A DNA stretch of 64,000 nt from Ralstonia thomasii (GTDB taxonomy: Bacteria > Pseudomonadota > Gammaproteobacteria > Burkholderiales > Burkholderiaceae). The DNA lies in NCBI RefSeq assembly GCF_958405895.1, contig NZ_CATZAR010000013.1. One strand, given 5' to 3'. A model generated the notes under the pieces. The model had not been told where the DNA came from. It searched no databases and saw only the letters and a list, made by a program, of their open reading frames with translations. The position numbers were made by a program, and so were the translations under genes. Shown here piece after piece: positions 17,178-27,389 of this stretch (positions are counted from its first letter, which is position 1; each line of letters opens with the position of its first letter).

Positions 17178-18167
17178 ATGGACGATACCCTGATCACCCT
17201 CAGCCTGACCGCAGCGGCCGCGGGCGTGCTGGTATTCGGTGGGCTCGCGCTGCGTGCAACGCTCACGCGACATCGCAGCGCACGCAAGCTCGATACGGCG
17301 CTGTCCGACATGCGCGCGACGGCGGCCAATCCGGCCGCGCCCGCAGCGTCGCCGGTTGTGCCGCCCGCCGCTAGACCGCGCCCGCATGGCTCGCGTGAAG
17401 CCCAGCAGCTCCAGCAGCAGATCGCCAAGGTGGGGCAGCGCTGGATCGACACAGGCCTGGGCCGCCGCATCGTGACTGAGGAAGACCGCAAGCTGCTCGA
17501 AGAATGCGGTTACTACGGTGAACACGCCAGAACGGTCTTTGGCGGCACCCGTATCTTGCTGCCCCCGCTGCTTGCCGTATTCGGCGCATTGCACGCGTCA
17601 TCGGCCCTGTTTGTGTTCGTGTTTGGCTTTGTCGGCTTTGCGCTGGGCTACCTTGCGCCGAAGTGGCTGCTCGGGCGTCGGAAGGAAAGCCGCCGGCGCC
17701 GTATGGATGATGAGCTGCCGGTCATGGTCGACATGCTGCGGCTGCTGCAGGGCGTCGGCTTGTCGATTGACCAGAGTCTGCAGGTGATTGCCAACGAATT
17801 CCACGGCATGCTGCCTGTGCTGGCGGGTGAATTTGGCCGCGCCAACCAGCAGTTCGCCTCGGGCCGCTCCCGCGAGCAGACGCTGTTGCGCATCGCGCGC
17901 CTGTTCGACAACGAAGACCTGAAGGGCCTGATCACGCTGCTTACCCAGGTGGATCGCTTCGGCGGCGCAGTGCAGGAGCCGCTGCGGCAGTTCGGCGGGC
18001 GTCTGCAGGAGAACCGCCGCGCGCGGCTGAAGGAGCGTGTGGGCAAGCTGACCGTGCAGATGACGATGATCATGGTCATGACGCTATTGCCCGCGCTGTT
18101 GATCATCACCGCGGGGCCGGGGTTCATGGGCGTCATGCGCAGCCTGCAACAAACCGGGGGACATTGA
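17178..18167 (+). CDS. tadC: TadC inner-membrane platform protein (T2SS F family)
   Basis: This 329-aa product has GAGGAG (17167-17172) ahead of ATG 17178. An N-terminal membrane helix is followed by a Pro/Ala-rich linker (about 50-75), two more helices near 115-150, the GspF domain (DELPVMVDMLRLLQGVGLSIDQS) and a C-terminal helix. It partners TadB. Only one base separates it from tadD. Confidence 0.9.
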   Translation: MDDTLITLSLTAAAAGVLVFGGLALRATLTRHRSARKLDTALSDMRATAANPAAPAASPVVPPAARPRPHGSREAQQLQQQIAKVGQRWIDTGLGRRIVTEEDRKLLEECGYYGEHARTVFGGTRILLPPLLAVFGALHASSALFVFVFGFVGFALGYLAPKWLLGRRKESRRRRMDDELPVMVDMLRLLQGVGLSIDQSLQVIANEFHGMLPVLAGEFGRANQQFASGRSREQTLLRIARLFDNEDLKGLITLLTQVDRFGGAVQEPLRQFGGRLQENRRARLKERVGKLTVQMTMIMVMTLLPALLIITAGPGFMGVMRSLQQTGGH

Positions 18168-18168
18168 G

Positions 18169-19092
18169 ATGACACGCTTCCCAAACGCCGTGCGCGCCGC
18201 CCTGGCCGGCATGACCATGCTGACCGTCATGCTGGCTGGCTGCGGCTCGATGGCCACGTCCGACATGAGCCTGCGTGCCGATGCCGACATCGAGATGGCA
18301 CGTCAGCGCCAGAGCCAGGAGAAGTCTGAGATCACCAGTCCGGCGACGTATCTTTCGTTGATCCGCAGGATGCAGGAGCAGGGCCTGTACTACGCATCGC
18401 TTGCGCATATCGATGCCTACCAGCAACGCTATGGCCGTGCACCCGAGATCATGCTGCTGCGTGCGGACGCATTGCGCGAAACCGATCAGCTTGCCGCTGC
18501 CGATGCCGAATACCGTGCGGTGGTGGGAGCAACGTCCGCCATGGGCGCAGGCACGCAAGGCGGATTGCTCAATGCCGCCGCATGGCGCGGTCTGGGCATC
18601 ATTGCGGGGCGCCAGGGCAACTTTACCGAGGCGGCTCGTCGGCTGCAGGTGGCAGCGCAGGCCAATCCTACCGACGCCAGCACAGCCAGCGATCTGGGCT
18701 ACGCGCTGATGCGTGCCGGCGAGGTCGAACAAGCCCGCGTGCCGCTGATGCAGGCGCAGCAGATGGCCGCTTCCAGCCCGAAGATCGCCGGCAACCTGGT
18801 GATCTGGTTGACCGTGAATGACCGCAAGGACGATGCTGCGTCGCTCGCGTCGCACGCCCAGCTGACGGCATCCGCGCGCAAGGCCATTGACGAAGACGTG
18901 GCGCGCGTGCGGGGCGCTTGGCGCGATCGGCGTATCGGTCGCGACGCGGCGGCGGCTGCCACCCGTGCGGTGGCGCTCAGCCCATCTGCCGCAGGCGTAG
19001 CCGGGACGGCCACGCCCGCTATCACGACCCAATCCCGTCCGCTGGCATTGCAGCGCGGCCGCTTGCTTGACACCTTGGAGACCGCGCAATGA
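18169..19092 (+). CDS. tadD: TadD-like TPR lipoprotein
   Basis: This 307-aa product begins with a lipoprotein signal and lipobox (VMLAGC). Several tetratricopeptide-like helix pairs occupy about 60-230 (ALRETDQLAAADAEYRAVVG, GIIAGRQGNFTEAARRLQVAAQANP, LGYALMRAGEVEQARVPLMQA). TadD lipoproteins act as pilotins or assembly factors for the secretin. The stop overlaps the next start codon by four bases. Confidence 0.88.
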   Translation: MTRFPNAVRAALAGMTMLTVMLAGCGSMATSDMSLRADADIEMARQRQSQEKSEITSPATYLSLIRRMQEQGLYYASLAHIDAYQQRYGRAPEIMLLRADALRETDQLAAADAEYRAVVGATSAMGAGTQGGLLNAAAWRGLGIIAGRQGNFTEAARRLQVAAQANPTDASTASDLGYALMRAGEVEQARVPLMQAQQMAASSPKIAGNLVIWLTVNDRKDDAASLASHAQLTASARKAIDEDVARVRGAWRDRRIGRDAAAAATRAVALSPSAAGVAGTATPAITTQSRPLALQRGRLLDTLETAQ

Positions 19093-19418
19093 TCCCCCGC
19101 ATTCTGATGGCTGCCGGTATGGCGGTATGGCTGATGAGCAACCCGGCTGGCGCGCAAGGCTTTTCGGGCGGCAATCCGCAGAACGCTACGCAAGCCGCGC
19201 CCAACGTGGGTAGCAACATGGGCGATGCCACTCGCGCCTTGCTCAAGGCGCAACGCGATGGGACGTATGCGGGCGAGTTCGTCCCGTTGCGCGGGGAGCA
19301 GGCCGCGCTGGCGTATCAGCGCTACCTTGATTCGTTCAGTCGACCGATGCCTGGCCTCTCGCAGACGGCTCCAAGTGCGAAGTCGACAAGCTCGAGTCAA
19401 GCCACTACCGCACGTTGA
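19089..19418 (+). CDS. DUF3613-type small secreted protein of the Tad cluster
   Basis: This 109-aa protein has a signal peptide ending ..SNPAGAQG. The mature part contains TRALLKAQRDGTYAGEFVPLRGEQAALAYQRYLDSF, which I recognise as a DUF3613-type motif found in beta-proteobacterial Tad loci. The Ser/Thr-rich tail is probably disordered. Its position between tadD and tadG with a 4-base overlap indicates a role in pilus biogenesis in the periplasm; the activity is unknown. Confidence 0.8.
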   Translation: MIPRILMAAGMAVWLMSNPAGAQGFSGGNPQNATQAAPNVGSNMGDATRALLKAQRDGTYAGEFVPLRGEQAALAYQRYLDSFSRPMPGLSQTAPSAKSTSSSQATTAR

Positions 19419-19437
19419 CCCTTCACAGAACGCCGCT

Positions 19438-21168
19438 GTGACACGAGCCACCCCCCGCCTTCGTCGATCCGCTAAGCTCCGCCGCCGCCTGCGCGGCGCG
19501 GTGAGCGTGATGACGGCCACCTTTATCGCCACGGTTGGTCTGGCGGTGCTGGTGTCGATCGACATCGGCAACCTGTTCTATACGCAGCGCGCGTTGCAGC
19601 GTTCCGCCGACCTCGCAGCCATGGCGGCCGCACAGCGGCTGGATTTGCCTGCCGCCGCACAGCAGGCGGTGATACAGAACGGGCTGACGGTGGATGGCAC
19701 CAACGTCACGCTGGCCGTCGTGCCGGGCGTATGGGATGCCAGTGCGGGGACTGCTCCGACGTACTTCACCGCGCAAGCCGCAGTGGATGGAAATACGAAC
19801 GCCGCGCAGGTGACGATCACGCAGAACGTGCCGTATTTCTTCATGGTCGGTCAGCGGAGGTTGCAGGCGACTGCGATTGCGAAGAACACGTCCATCGTGG
19901 CGTTCTCCCTGGGGTCCGGGTTGGCTTCTGTCGATAACGGACTGCTGAACCAGCTGCTCGGATATTTGCTTCACACGAATCTGAATATCGATGCTGTTTC
20001 CTATCAGGGGCTGGCCACAACCAACATCCGGCTCGCCGATCTTGCCGTGGCGCTGGGGGCGGGGTCGATGCAGCAATTGCTTTCGCTGTCACCCAGCCTC
20101 GGGAGCCTTTTCAATGCCGTCATCTCAGTGGCATCGCAGTCAGGGCTGGCTGGGGTGTCGGTGGGTGGGGCAGGCGCCAGCAATGCGTTGTCATTTGGCA
20201 GCGATCTGAATGTGCCGATCAATATTGGCGATGGTGGAGCCTCTTCGCCGGGCTTGCTGCAGGTGCTGGCGCTGGCCGGTAATGAACAGGCTGCGCTCAA
20301 TGCCACCGTCAACGTGCTCGATCTTCTGACAACGGCTGCGCAGATTGCGAATAGTCAGTCGGCTGTGAATGTGGCGCCTGTGAAGCTAAATCTGCTGGGT
20401 CTCGGCGCGGTCACGTTGTCGTTGAAGATCATTGAGCCACCGGCGATTGCTGTTGGGCCGCCGGGGCAATTTTTGTCGGGTCCGAGCGCCGGGCAATGGA
20501 AGACCCAGGCGCGGACGGCTCAGGTGCGTTTGGGCGTGGGGGTGCTGGTTGGCGCGCCGGGGGTCCTTGCTGTGAGTGTGCCTATTGGCCTGCAAGTCGC
20601 GGCAGCGCAAGCCCATGCGAAGTCAAATAGCTGCACTGTTCCTCGTGCCAGCTCATCAGCCACGATTTCCGCACAGCCCCAGCCCGTGTCGATATGTATC
20701 GCGACCGATGCAGATAAGGCGGTCAATGGTTCAATGGATTGCGCAAGCGCATCTCCCGCGGGTTTGGTTGATTTGGGGCCCCTCGGGGCCGTGAGTATTA
20801 AAGCCAACGTGTCGCCAATCGCAAACTCCAATTGGGGCGACGAAACCATTGCCGCAACGCAGATCGGCCTGAATCCTCAAACGGATACCAGCGGTAAGTC
20901 TCCGCCACGCGTTGCGACGCAGGCCGTCTTCAGTTCCATCTTGAACAGCAATCTGAATCAGCTCCAACTAACGGTGACTCTCCCGCTCGGAGGAACCGTT
21001 CAATTGGGTTCTGATCTTGCACCCGTCATAGCGCCGGTGTTGGCGTTGGTCGGGACGACCCTGGATGCCGTTCTCAGCCCACTGCTCGGGGTTCTCGGCA
21101 TCCAACTCGGCTACGCCGACATCAAACTCCTCTCGCTCGACTGCGACGCCGTCGAGCTGGTTTACTGA
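19438..21168 (+). CDS. tadG: TadG-like pilus assembly protein
   Basis: This protein is about 576 aa. After a basic N-terminus (PRLRRSAKLRRRLRGAVSV) comes one membrane helix (TATFIATVGLAVLVSIDIGNLF) and the TadE/G motif YTQRALQRSADLAAMAAAQRL. A large periplasmic domain, rich in Ala, Val, Leu, Ser and Asn, follows. Start GTG 19438 is chosen because nothing upstream has a good ribosome site; translation may be coupled to the previous gene, 19 bases away. Unlike flp and tadE the residue aligned with Glu +5 is not Glu, so it is probably not processed as a pilin. Confidence 0.83.
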   Translation: MTRATPRLRRSAKLRRRLRGAVSVMTATFIATVGLAVLVSIDIGNLFYTQRALQRSADLAAMAAAQRLDLPAAAQQAVIQNGLTVDGTNVTLAVVPGVWDASAGTAPTYFTAQAAVDGNTNAAQVTITQNVPYFFMVGQRRLQATAIAKNTSIVAFSLGSGLASVDNGLLNQLLGYLLHTNLNIDAVSYQGLATTNIRLADLAVALGAGSMQQLLSLSPSLGSLFNAVISVASQSGLAGVSVGGAGASNALSFGSDLNVPINIGDGGASSPGLLQVLALAGNEQAALNATVNVLDLLTTAAQIANSQSAVNVAPVKLNLLGLGAVTLSLKIIEPPAIAVGPPGQFLSGPSAGQWKTQARTAQVRLGVGVLVGAPGVLAVSVPIGLQVAAAQAHAKSNSCTVPRASSSATISAQPQPVSICIATDADKAVNGSMDCASASPAGLVDLGPLGAVSIKANVSPIANSNWGDETIAATQIGLNPQTDTSGKSPPRVATQAVFSSILNSNLNQLQLTVTLPLGGTVQLGSDLAPVIAPVLALVGTTLDAVLSPLLGVLGIQLGYADIKLLSLDCDAVELVY

Positions 21169-21183
21169 CATGGAAGCGACGAC

Positions 21184-22599
<1,416 letters not shown>

Positions 22600-22705
22600 C
22601 GCCATACAACACCCTACTCTGCGGCGGGCGCCCGATGCGCCACTCGGGTGGCGGATCGCGTATAGTTTTTGGCTGCAACACCTGCGCAGAATCCACAGGG
22701 TCGAG

Positions 22706-23488
22706 ATGAGAACAAAAAAACAATCAGGGAAAGCGTCGCACCAGGCGTTTCAGAGGGGATTGGCCATCGCGGCCGCCATCGCAGTCGTGGCTGGTACGGC
22801 CGCCTGCACATCGGCCGTGGCGCAGAGCCCGGCCGCTCCGCCCACTGCTATTGCACCGATTGCTGCCGCCGCGCCTGTGCCGGCGTTGACTGCCACGGTT
22901 GGCCAGCCGGCTGCGACGGCACCCGCTGCGCCAGCCACGCCCGGCGCCGCCCGCGCCGAGCGTCCAGCCCCGACCAGCGCCGTCTTCGAACTGCAACAGC
23001 GCATGCAGGCGCACGAACTGTCAGAGCTGCGTACCACCTATAACGGGGCCTACGGCGCCAGCCTGCTATTTGCCCAGAGTGACCTGACGTACTACGTCAC
23101 GCTGTTCCAGCAGAAAGACCTCTGGCGCGTCATCAAGACCACCAATGAAGCCTCTGCCGAACGCCTGTACAGCGACTTCGCCAAGCAGACCCGCACGATG
23201 GCGGATCTCGAGTTGCAGCGCATCCGCCTGGAAGCCCAGAAGGAGCGTTCCGAGCGCCAGATTGCCGCGCAACAGGAAAAGCTTCGTGGCCTGAAGACCG
23301 ACCTGGATATCCAACGTCAGCAGCAGGCCCAGGCCCAGGAACGACAGAAGGTCGCCCGCACGGAAGCCGAGGCGCTGGATATCGAACGCCGTGCCGCCCG
23401 CGCCCGCGTCGACGAATTGCAGCGTCAGATCCGCGAACTCGAAGCCCAGGTCAACGCGCCGTTCAATTCACAGCCGCGCCGTCGCTGA
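22706..23488 (+). CDS. DUF2968-like periplasmic coiled-coil protein
   Basis: This 260-aa product starts at ATG 22706 after CAGGG. A hydrophobic N-terminal segment (GLAIAAAIAVVAGTAACTSAVAQ) may be a signal peptide or lipoprotein signal. An Ala/Pro-rich linker follows to about 85. The globular part (ELRTTYNGAYGASLLFAQSDLTYYVTLFQQKDLWRVIKT) resembles DUF2968, and residues about 160-250 form a long Gln/Arg/Glu-rich coiled coil. Function unknown. Confidence 0.75.
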   Translation: MRTKKQSGKASHQAFQRGLAIAAAIAVVAGTAACTSAVAQSPAAPPTAIAPIAAAAPVPALTATVGQPAATAPAAPATPGAARAERPAPTSAVFELQQRMQAHELSELRTTYNGAYGASLLFAQSDLTYYVTLFQQKDLWRVIKTTNEASAERLYSDFAKQTRTMADLELQRIRLEAQKERSERQIAAQQEKLRGLKTDLDIQRQQQAQAQERQKVARTEAEALDIERRAARARVDELQRQIRELEAQVNAPFNSQPRRR

Positions 23489-23512
23489 TCCAGCGCTTCA
23501 CATCGTCCCCAG

Positions 23513-23546
23513 ATCGGGCGGCCTGCGGGTCGCCCGATTCACTTTT
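23513..23546 (+). terminator. likely terminator after the DUF2968-like gene
   Basis: An 8-bp perfect stem ATCGGGCG / CGCCCGAT with a 10-base loop is followed by TCACTTTTA. It separates the coiled-coil gene from the P450 gene. The U-tract is short, so termination may be partial. Confidence 0.55.
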
Positions 23547-23638
23547 AGGGGCCTGCATTCAAACATGGCGACTTTGTTTGATGCGGGGCGCAGCGGCGCG
23601 TACATTGGCGGACAACCCATTTTCGCAGTCGACCGCGC

Positions 23639-26600
23639 ATGCGCTCCGCCTCCGAGTTGCCCGCCAATGCCTCGCCCGCTGCGGCGGAGCCCATCCCGCA
23701 GCCCAAAGGCTTGCCGTGGCTGGGCAACCTGCTGCAACTCCCTAAAGACCGCCTGGCCCAGACGCTTCTGGAAACCAGCCGGCAGTTTCCCCAAGGCCTC
23801 TACCAGCTCGACTTTGCCGGGCGGCGCGTGCCGTTCGTCTATTCCGCCGATCTGGTGGCTGAACTCTGCGACGAAACGCGCTTTCGCAAGCTGATCGGCC
23901 CGCCGCTGTCGTTCCTGCGGGCGGGAGCGGGCGATGGCCTCTTCACGGCGCATCAGGACGAGCCCAACTGGGGCAAGGCGCATCGCATTCTGCTGCCGGC
24001 CTTCAGCCAGCGTGCGATGAAGGGCTACTTCGACGTGATGCTCGACGTGGCCAATGCGCTGGCCGACAAATGGGCGCGCCAGGGGCCAGACGCCGATATC
24101 CCCGTGGCCGACGACATGACGCGGCTCACGCTCGACACCATCTCGCTGGCGGGTTTTGGATACCGCTTCGATTCGTTCAACACGCCCGAGCTGCATCCGT
24201 TCCTGGCGGCCATGGTGGGTGTGCTGTCCGAAGCCATGGGCAAGCTCACGCGCCTGCCGCTCAAAGACCGCTTCATGCGCGAGCACCATCGGCGGTTCGA
24301 GCACGACGTGGCCGCCATGCATCAACTGGTGGACGAGGTGATCCGCGCGCGCCGTCAGGCAAAAGATGGCGGCATCGGCGCGAGCGACTTGCTGGGGCTG
24401 ATGCTCAACGCGCGCGATCCGCTATCAGACCAGCCGCTGGATGACACCAACATCCGCTTCCAGGTCATCACTTTCCTGATCGCCGGGCATGAAACCACGA
24501 GCGGCCTGCTGACCTTTGCGCTGTACATGCTGCTGCGCCATCCAGCCGTGCTGGCGCAGGCGTATGCCGAGGTTGACCGCGTGCTGCCGGGCGATACCGT
24601 GCCGCAGTATGCGCACCTCGCGCAGTTGGATGTGATCGAGCGCGTGTTGAAGGAAACGCTGCGCCTCTGGCCGACCGCCCCCAGCTTTGGCGTGGCGCCC
24701 TACGAAGACACGCGCATTGGCGGCCGCTACGCCATCCGCAAGGACCAGCGCGTGGTGACCGTGCTGCTGGCGCTGCATCGCGATCCGGCGGTGTGGGATC
24801 GCCCCGAAGCCTTCGATATCGACCGCTTCCTGCCAGAGAACGAAGCGAAGCTCCACCCGCACGCCTACAAGCCCTTCGGCAATGGCGAGCGCGCCTGCAT
24901 CGGCCGCCAGTTTGCGCTGACCGAAGCCAAACTGGCGCTTGCGGTGATCCTGCAGCGCTTCGCGCTGTCCGACCCTTACGATTACGGCTTCCACATCAAG
25001 GAAACACTGACGCTCAAACCGGACGGTTTCCGCCTGCGCGCGCGGCTGCGCCATGCACGGGAGCGGTTGTCGGTCGCCACGCCTTCGCGCACCGAGGCCG
25101 TCACGCAAGACGATGCCGAAGGGGCGCTTGCGGGGGGCGGGGAACCGATGCACGTGCTGTACGGCGGCAGCCTTGGCACCTGCCAGGACATCGCCGAGCA
25201 GCTTGCCGCCACCGCATCGCGCGCCGGGTTCGACGCCAAGGTGGCGCCGCTCGACACCATTGCCGACGCGCTGCCGCAGCGGGGCACGCTCGTTGTGGTG
25301 GCCGCCACCTACAACGGCCGTGCACCGGACAGCGCCCGCACACTTGAGGCGCGGCTGGATGCCGCCGATGCGCTCACCCGGCAGGCAACCGGATTGCGCT
25401 ATGCCGTCCTTGGCTGCGGCAACTCGCAATGGCCTGCGTTCCAGGCGTTTCCAAAGCGGGTGGAAGCGATGCTCGCGGCAGCCGGCGCGCACGCCATCGT
25501 GCCGCGCGGTGAGGCGGACGGAAATGCCGGTTTCGATGCTGCCGTCGACGCCTGGACGCGCAGCCTTTGGAGCGCCCTGGGCGCCCGCCAGACACATGCC
25601 GACGGCCCGTCCGTCCGCGTCGACTACGTTGCGCCTGATGCGCTCCGCGCCGCCATGCTGCCGCCCGCCGCACGGGCGATGACGGTGCTCGCCAATGAAG
25701 AACTCGTCAGCGACGCCACCGGCCTGTGGGATTTCACGCGGGAGGCGCCGCGCGGCCCGACGCGTCATCTCACGGTGCAGTTGCCCGACGACGTGACCTA
25801 CGCCACGGGAGACCACCTCGCTGTCTACCCACGCAATGCCGACGACCGTGTCGACGCAGCCATCGCGCGGCTTGCGCTGGAGGCCGATGCGCTCGTCACC
25901 CTGACCGCGCGCCATGCGCACGTGCGCCACCTGCCGCTCAACCAGCCGGTGTCCGTGCGTCAGTTGTTGCGTGATTTCGTCGAGCTGCAGGACACCGCCA
26001 CCGTGCGCGACATCACCGCGCTGCACGCGGCCACGCGCTGTCCGTTCACGCGAGGCCAACTTGCCGTCTGGCTGGAAGGCGACGATGCGGCCGAGCGCTT
26101 CGACCAGGACATTCAAGCCCCGCACGTGAGCGTGCTCGATCTGCTGATCCGCTTGCCTGCAATTGAGTTGACCCTGGAAGCATTCCTCGCGCGGCTTGGG
26201 CCGATGCGCCCGCGTTTCTATTCCATCGCGTCGTCGGCGCGTGTGTCGCCCGGCGTGGCCGCGCTAACGGTGGGCACGGTGTCAGGGCCGGCTTGGTCCG
26301 GGGTGGGTACGTATCGCGGGACGGCATCGAACTACCTGATGACGTTGCGTGCAGGCGCGGAGATCGCTGCCGCCGTCCGCACGCCCAACCCGCCGTTCGC
26401 ACCGGACGTAGACGCCCATAAGCCGATGGTGCTGATCGGCGCCGGTACAGGCATCGCGCCGTTCCGTGGATTCCTGGAAGAACGCGCCGCGCAGCAGGCG
26501 GCAGGTGAGGCGGTGGCGACGTCGTTGCTCTGCTTCGGCTGTCGCCACCCCGAGCACGACTTTCTCTACCGCGACACCTTGCGTGCGTGGGAAGACGCAG

Positions 26601-26878
26601 GTTTGGTGCGCGTCTTTCCCGCGTATTCCTGCGTGGCCGAGCATCCGCATCGCTTCGTGCAGCATGCCCTGTGGGATGCGCGCGAAGCCGTGTGGGCGGC
26701 GTTCGATGCAGGCGCGACCTTGTACGTGTGCGGCGACGGTCGTGCGATGGCGCCAGCGGTGCGCGACACGCTGATCCGCATGCACCAGGCGCGCTACGGT
26801 AGCGACCTGGCGACCGCGTCCGGCTGGTTGACGGCGCAGATGCAATCTGGCCGCTACCGTCAGGACGTCTTCAACTGA
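23639..26878 (+). CDS. self-sufficient cytochrome P450/NADPH-P450 reductase (CYP102, P450 BM3-like)
   Basis: This 1079-aa soluble fusion has the full P450 BM3 layout. The P450 domain (1-480) has the I-helix IAGHETTSGLL, an ExxR motif in KETLRLWPTAP and the heme loop FGNGERACIG with Cys420. The flavodoxin-like FMN domain (about 505-650) starts VLYGGSLGTCQD. The FAD/NADPH domain (about 690-1079) has RPRFYSIASSARV, YRGTASNYL and GAGTGIAPFRGF. Members hydroxylate fatty acids and related chains. The residue aligned with BM3 Phe87 is Gly96 (RAGAGDGLFT), which should open the pocket over the heme. BM3 Arg47 is kept; Tyr51 aligns with Phe. No adjacent BM3-type repressor gene is seen. Confidence 0.95.
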   Translation: MRSASELPANASPAAAEPIPQPKGLPWLGNLLQLPKDRLAQTLLETSRQFPQGLYQLDFAGRRVPFVYSADLVAELCDETRFRKLIGPPLSFLRAGAGDGLFTAHQDEPNWGKAHRILLPAFSQRAMKGYFDVMLDVANALADKWARQGPDADIPVADDMTRLTLDTISLAGFGYRFDSFNTPELHPFLAAMVGVLSEAMGKLTRLPLKDRFMREHHRRFEHDVAAMHQLVDEVIRARRQAKDGGIGASDLLGLMLNARDPLSDQPLDDTNIRFQVITFLIAGHETTSGLLTFALYMLLRHPAVLAQAYAEVDRVLPGDTVPQYAHLAQLDVIERVLKETLRLWPTAPSFGVAPYEDTRIGGRYAIRKDQRVVTVLLALHRDPAVWDRPEAFDIDRFLPENEAKLHPHAYKPFGNGERACIGRQFALTEAKLALAVILQRFALSDPYDYGFHIKETLTLKPDGFRLRARLRHARERLSVATPSRTEAVTQDDAEGALAGGGEPMHVLYGGSLGTCQDIAEQLAATASRAGFDAKVAPLDTIADALPQRGTLVVVAATYNGRAPDSARTLEARLDAADALTRQATGLRYAVLGCGNSQWPAFQAFPKRVEAMLAAAGAHAIVPRGEADGNAGFDAAVDAWTRSLWSALGARQTHADGPSVRVDYVAPDALRAAMLPPAARAMTVLANEELVSDATGLWDFTREAPRGPTRHLTVQLPDDVTYATGDHLAVYPRNADDRVDAAIARLALEADALVTLTARHAHVRHLPLNQPVSVRQLLRDFVELQDTATVRDITALHAATRCPFTRGQLAVWLEGDDAAERFDQDIQAPHVSVLDLLIRLPAIELTLEAFLARLGPMRPRFYSIASSARVSPGVAALTVGTVSGPAWSGVGTYRGTASNYLMTLRAGAEIAAAVRTPNPPFAPDVDAHKPMVLIGAGTGIAPFRGFLEERAAQQAAGEAVATSLLCFGCRHPEHDFLYRDTLRAWEDAGLVRVFPAYSCVAEHPHRFVQHALWDAREAVWAAFDAGATLYVCGDGRAMAPAVRDTLIRMHQARYGSDLATASGWLTAQMQSGRYRQDVFN

Positions 26879-27046
26879 AGCGCCGCGAGCGGTCGTTGGT
26901 GTAGCGGCACTGCCGTATCGACTGCCCGCTTGAGCGGCGGCCCGGGTGCCCCATGTTACGATTTATCCTTCGGAGCACCGCGCTTTTGGCCCAGCGACGC
27001 ACTGTCAGACGCGTCCGGCGCAGCGGCTCTGCGAGGAGAAATGAGA

Positions 27047-27337
27047 ATGTGGCGCCGAATCAAAGCGTCCTGGATGGCGATCTTTCTGGTCACCCTGTTG
27101 GGTGCCGGGTACTTGTGGATGTACCGTTTTGAGCCGCTGCTCTCCGGTGAGGCGGGCAGCGATGTGTTTGTGTGGGACCGCTGGACGCACCGCGTCTGTG
27201 CGCTGACCGACAACGGTGAAGCTACGGAATGGCGTTGCGATAACGCCATGGAAACCGACGGCTCCAGCAGCAACACCAACTCGGACGTCTCGATCCGGAA
27301 GCGCATGCGCGACGCCGTGCAACGCATCAAGCTGTAA
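27047..27337 (+). CDS. small membrane-anchored protein of unknown function
   Basis: This 96-aa product is read from ATG 27047, with GAGGAG eight bases upstream; ATG 27041 is only two bases from it. It has one N-terminal hydrophobic helix (SWMAIFLVTLLGAGYLWMYRF) and a short soluble part with two Cys (HRVCAL, EWRCDN). VWDRWTHRVC is reminiscent of bacterial small secreted proteins, but I do not recognise a family. A good terminator follows. Confidence 0.6.
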   Translation: MWRRIKASWMAIFLVTLLGAGYLWMYRFEPLLSGEAGSDVFVWDRWTHRVCALTDNGEATEWRCDNAMETDGSSSNTNSDVSIRKRMRDAVQRIKL

Positions 27338-27349
27338 ATCGTGAATCCC

Positions 27350-27378
27350 ACGCCCGCCGTTCGTCGCGGGCGTTTTTT
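27350..27378 (+). terminator. Rho-independent terminator
   Basis: The perfect 8-bp stem ACGCCCGC / GCGGGCGT with an 8-base loop is followed by six T residues. It ends the small membrane protein transcript and faces the convergent oxidoreductase gene. Confidence 0.85.
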
Positions 27379-27389
27379 CTCCCTGGTGT

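Noticed and set aside
24425..26125. 566-aa open frame on the minus strand
   Set aside because: Shadow of the P450 BM3-like gene; no family resemblance.
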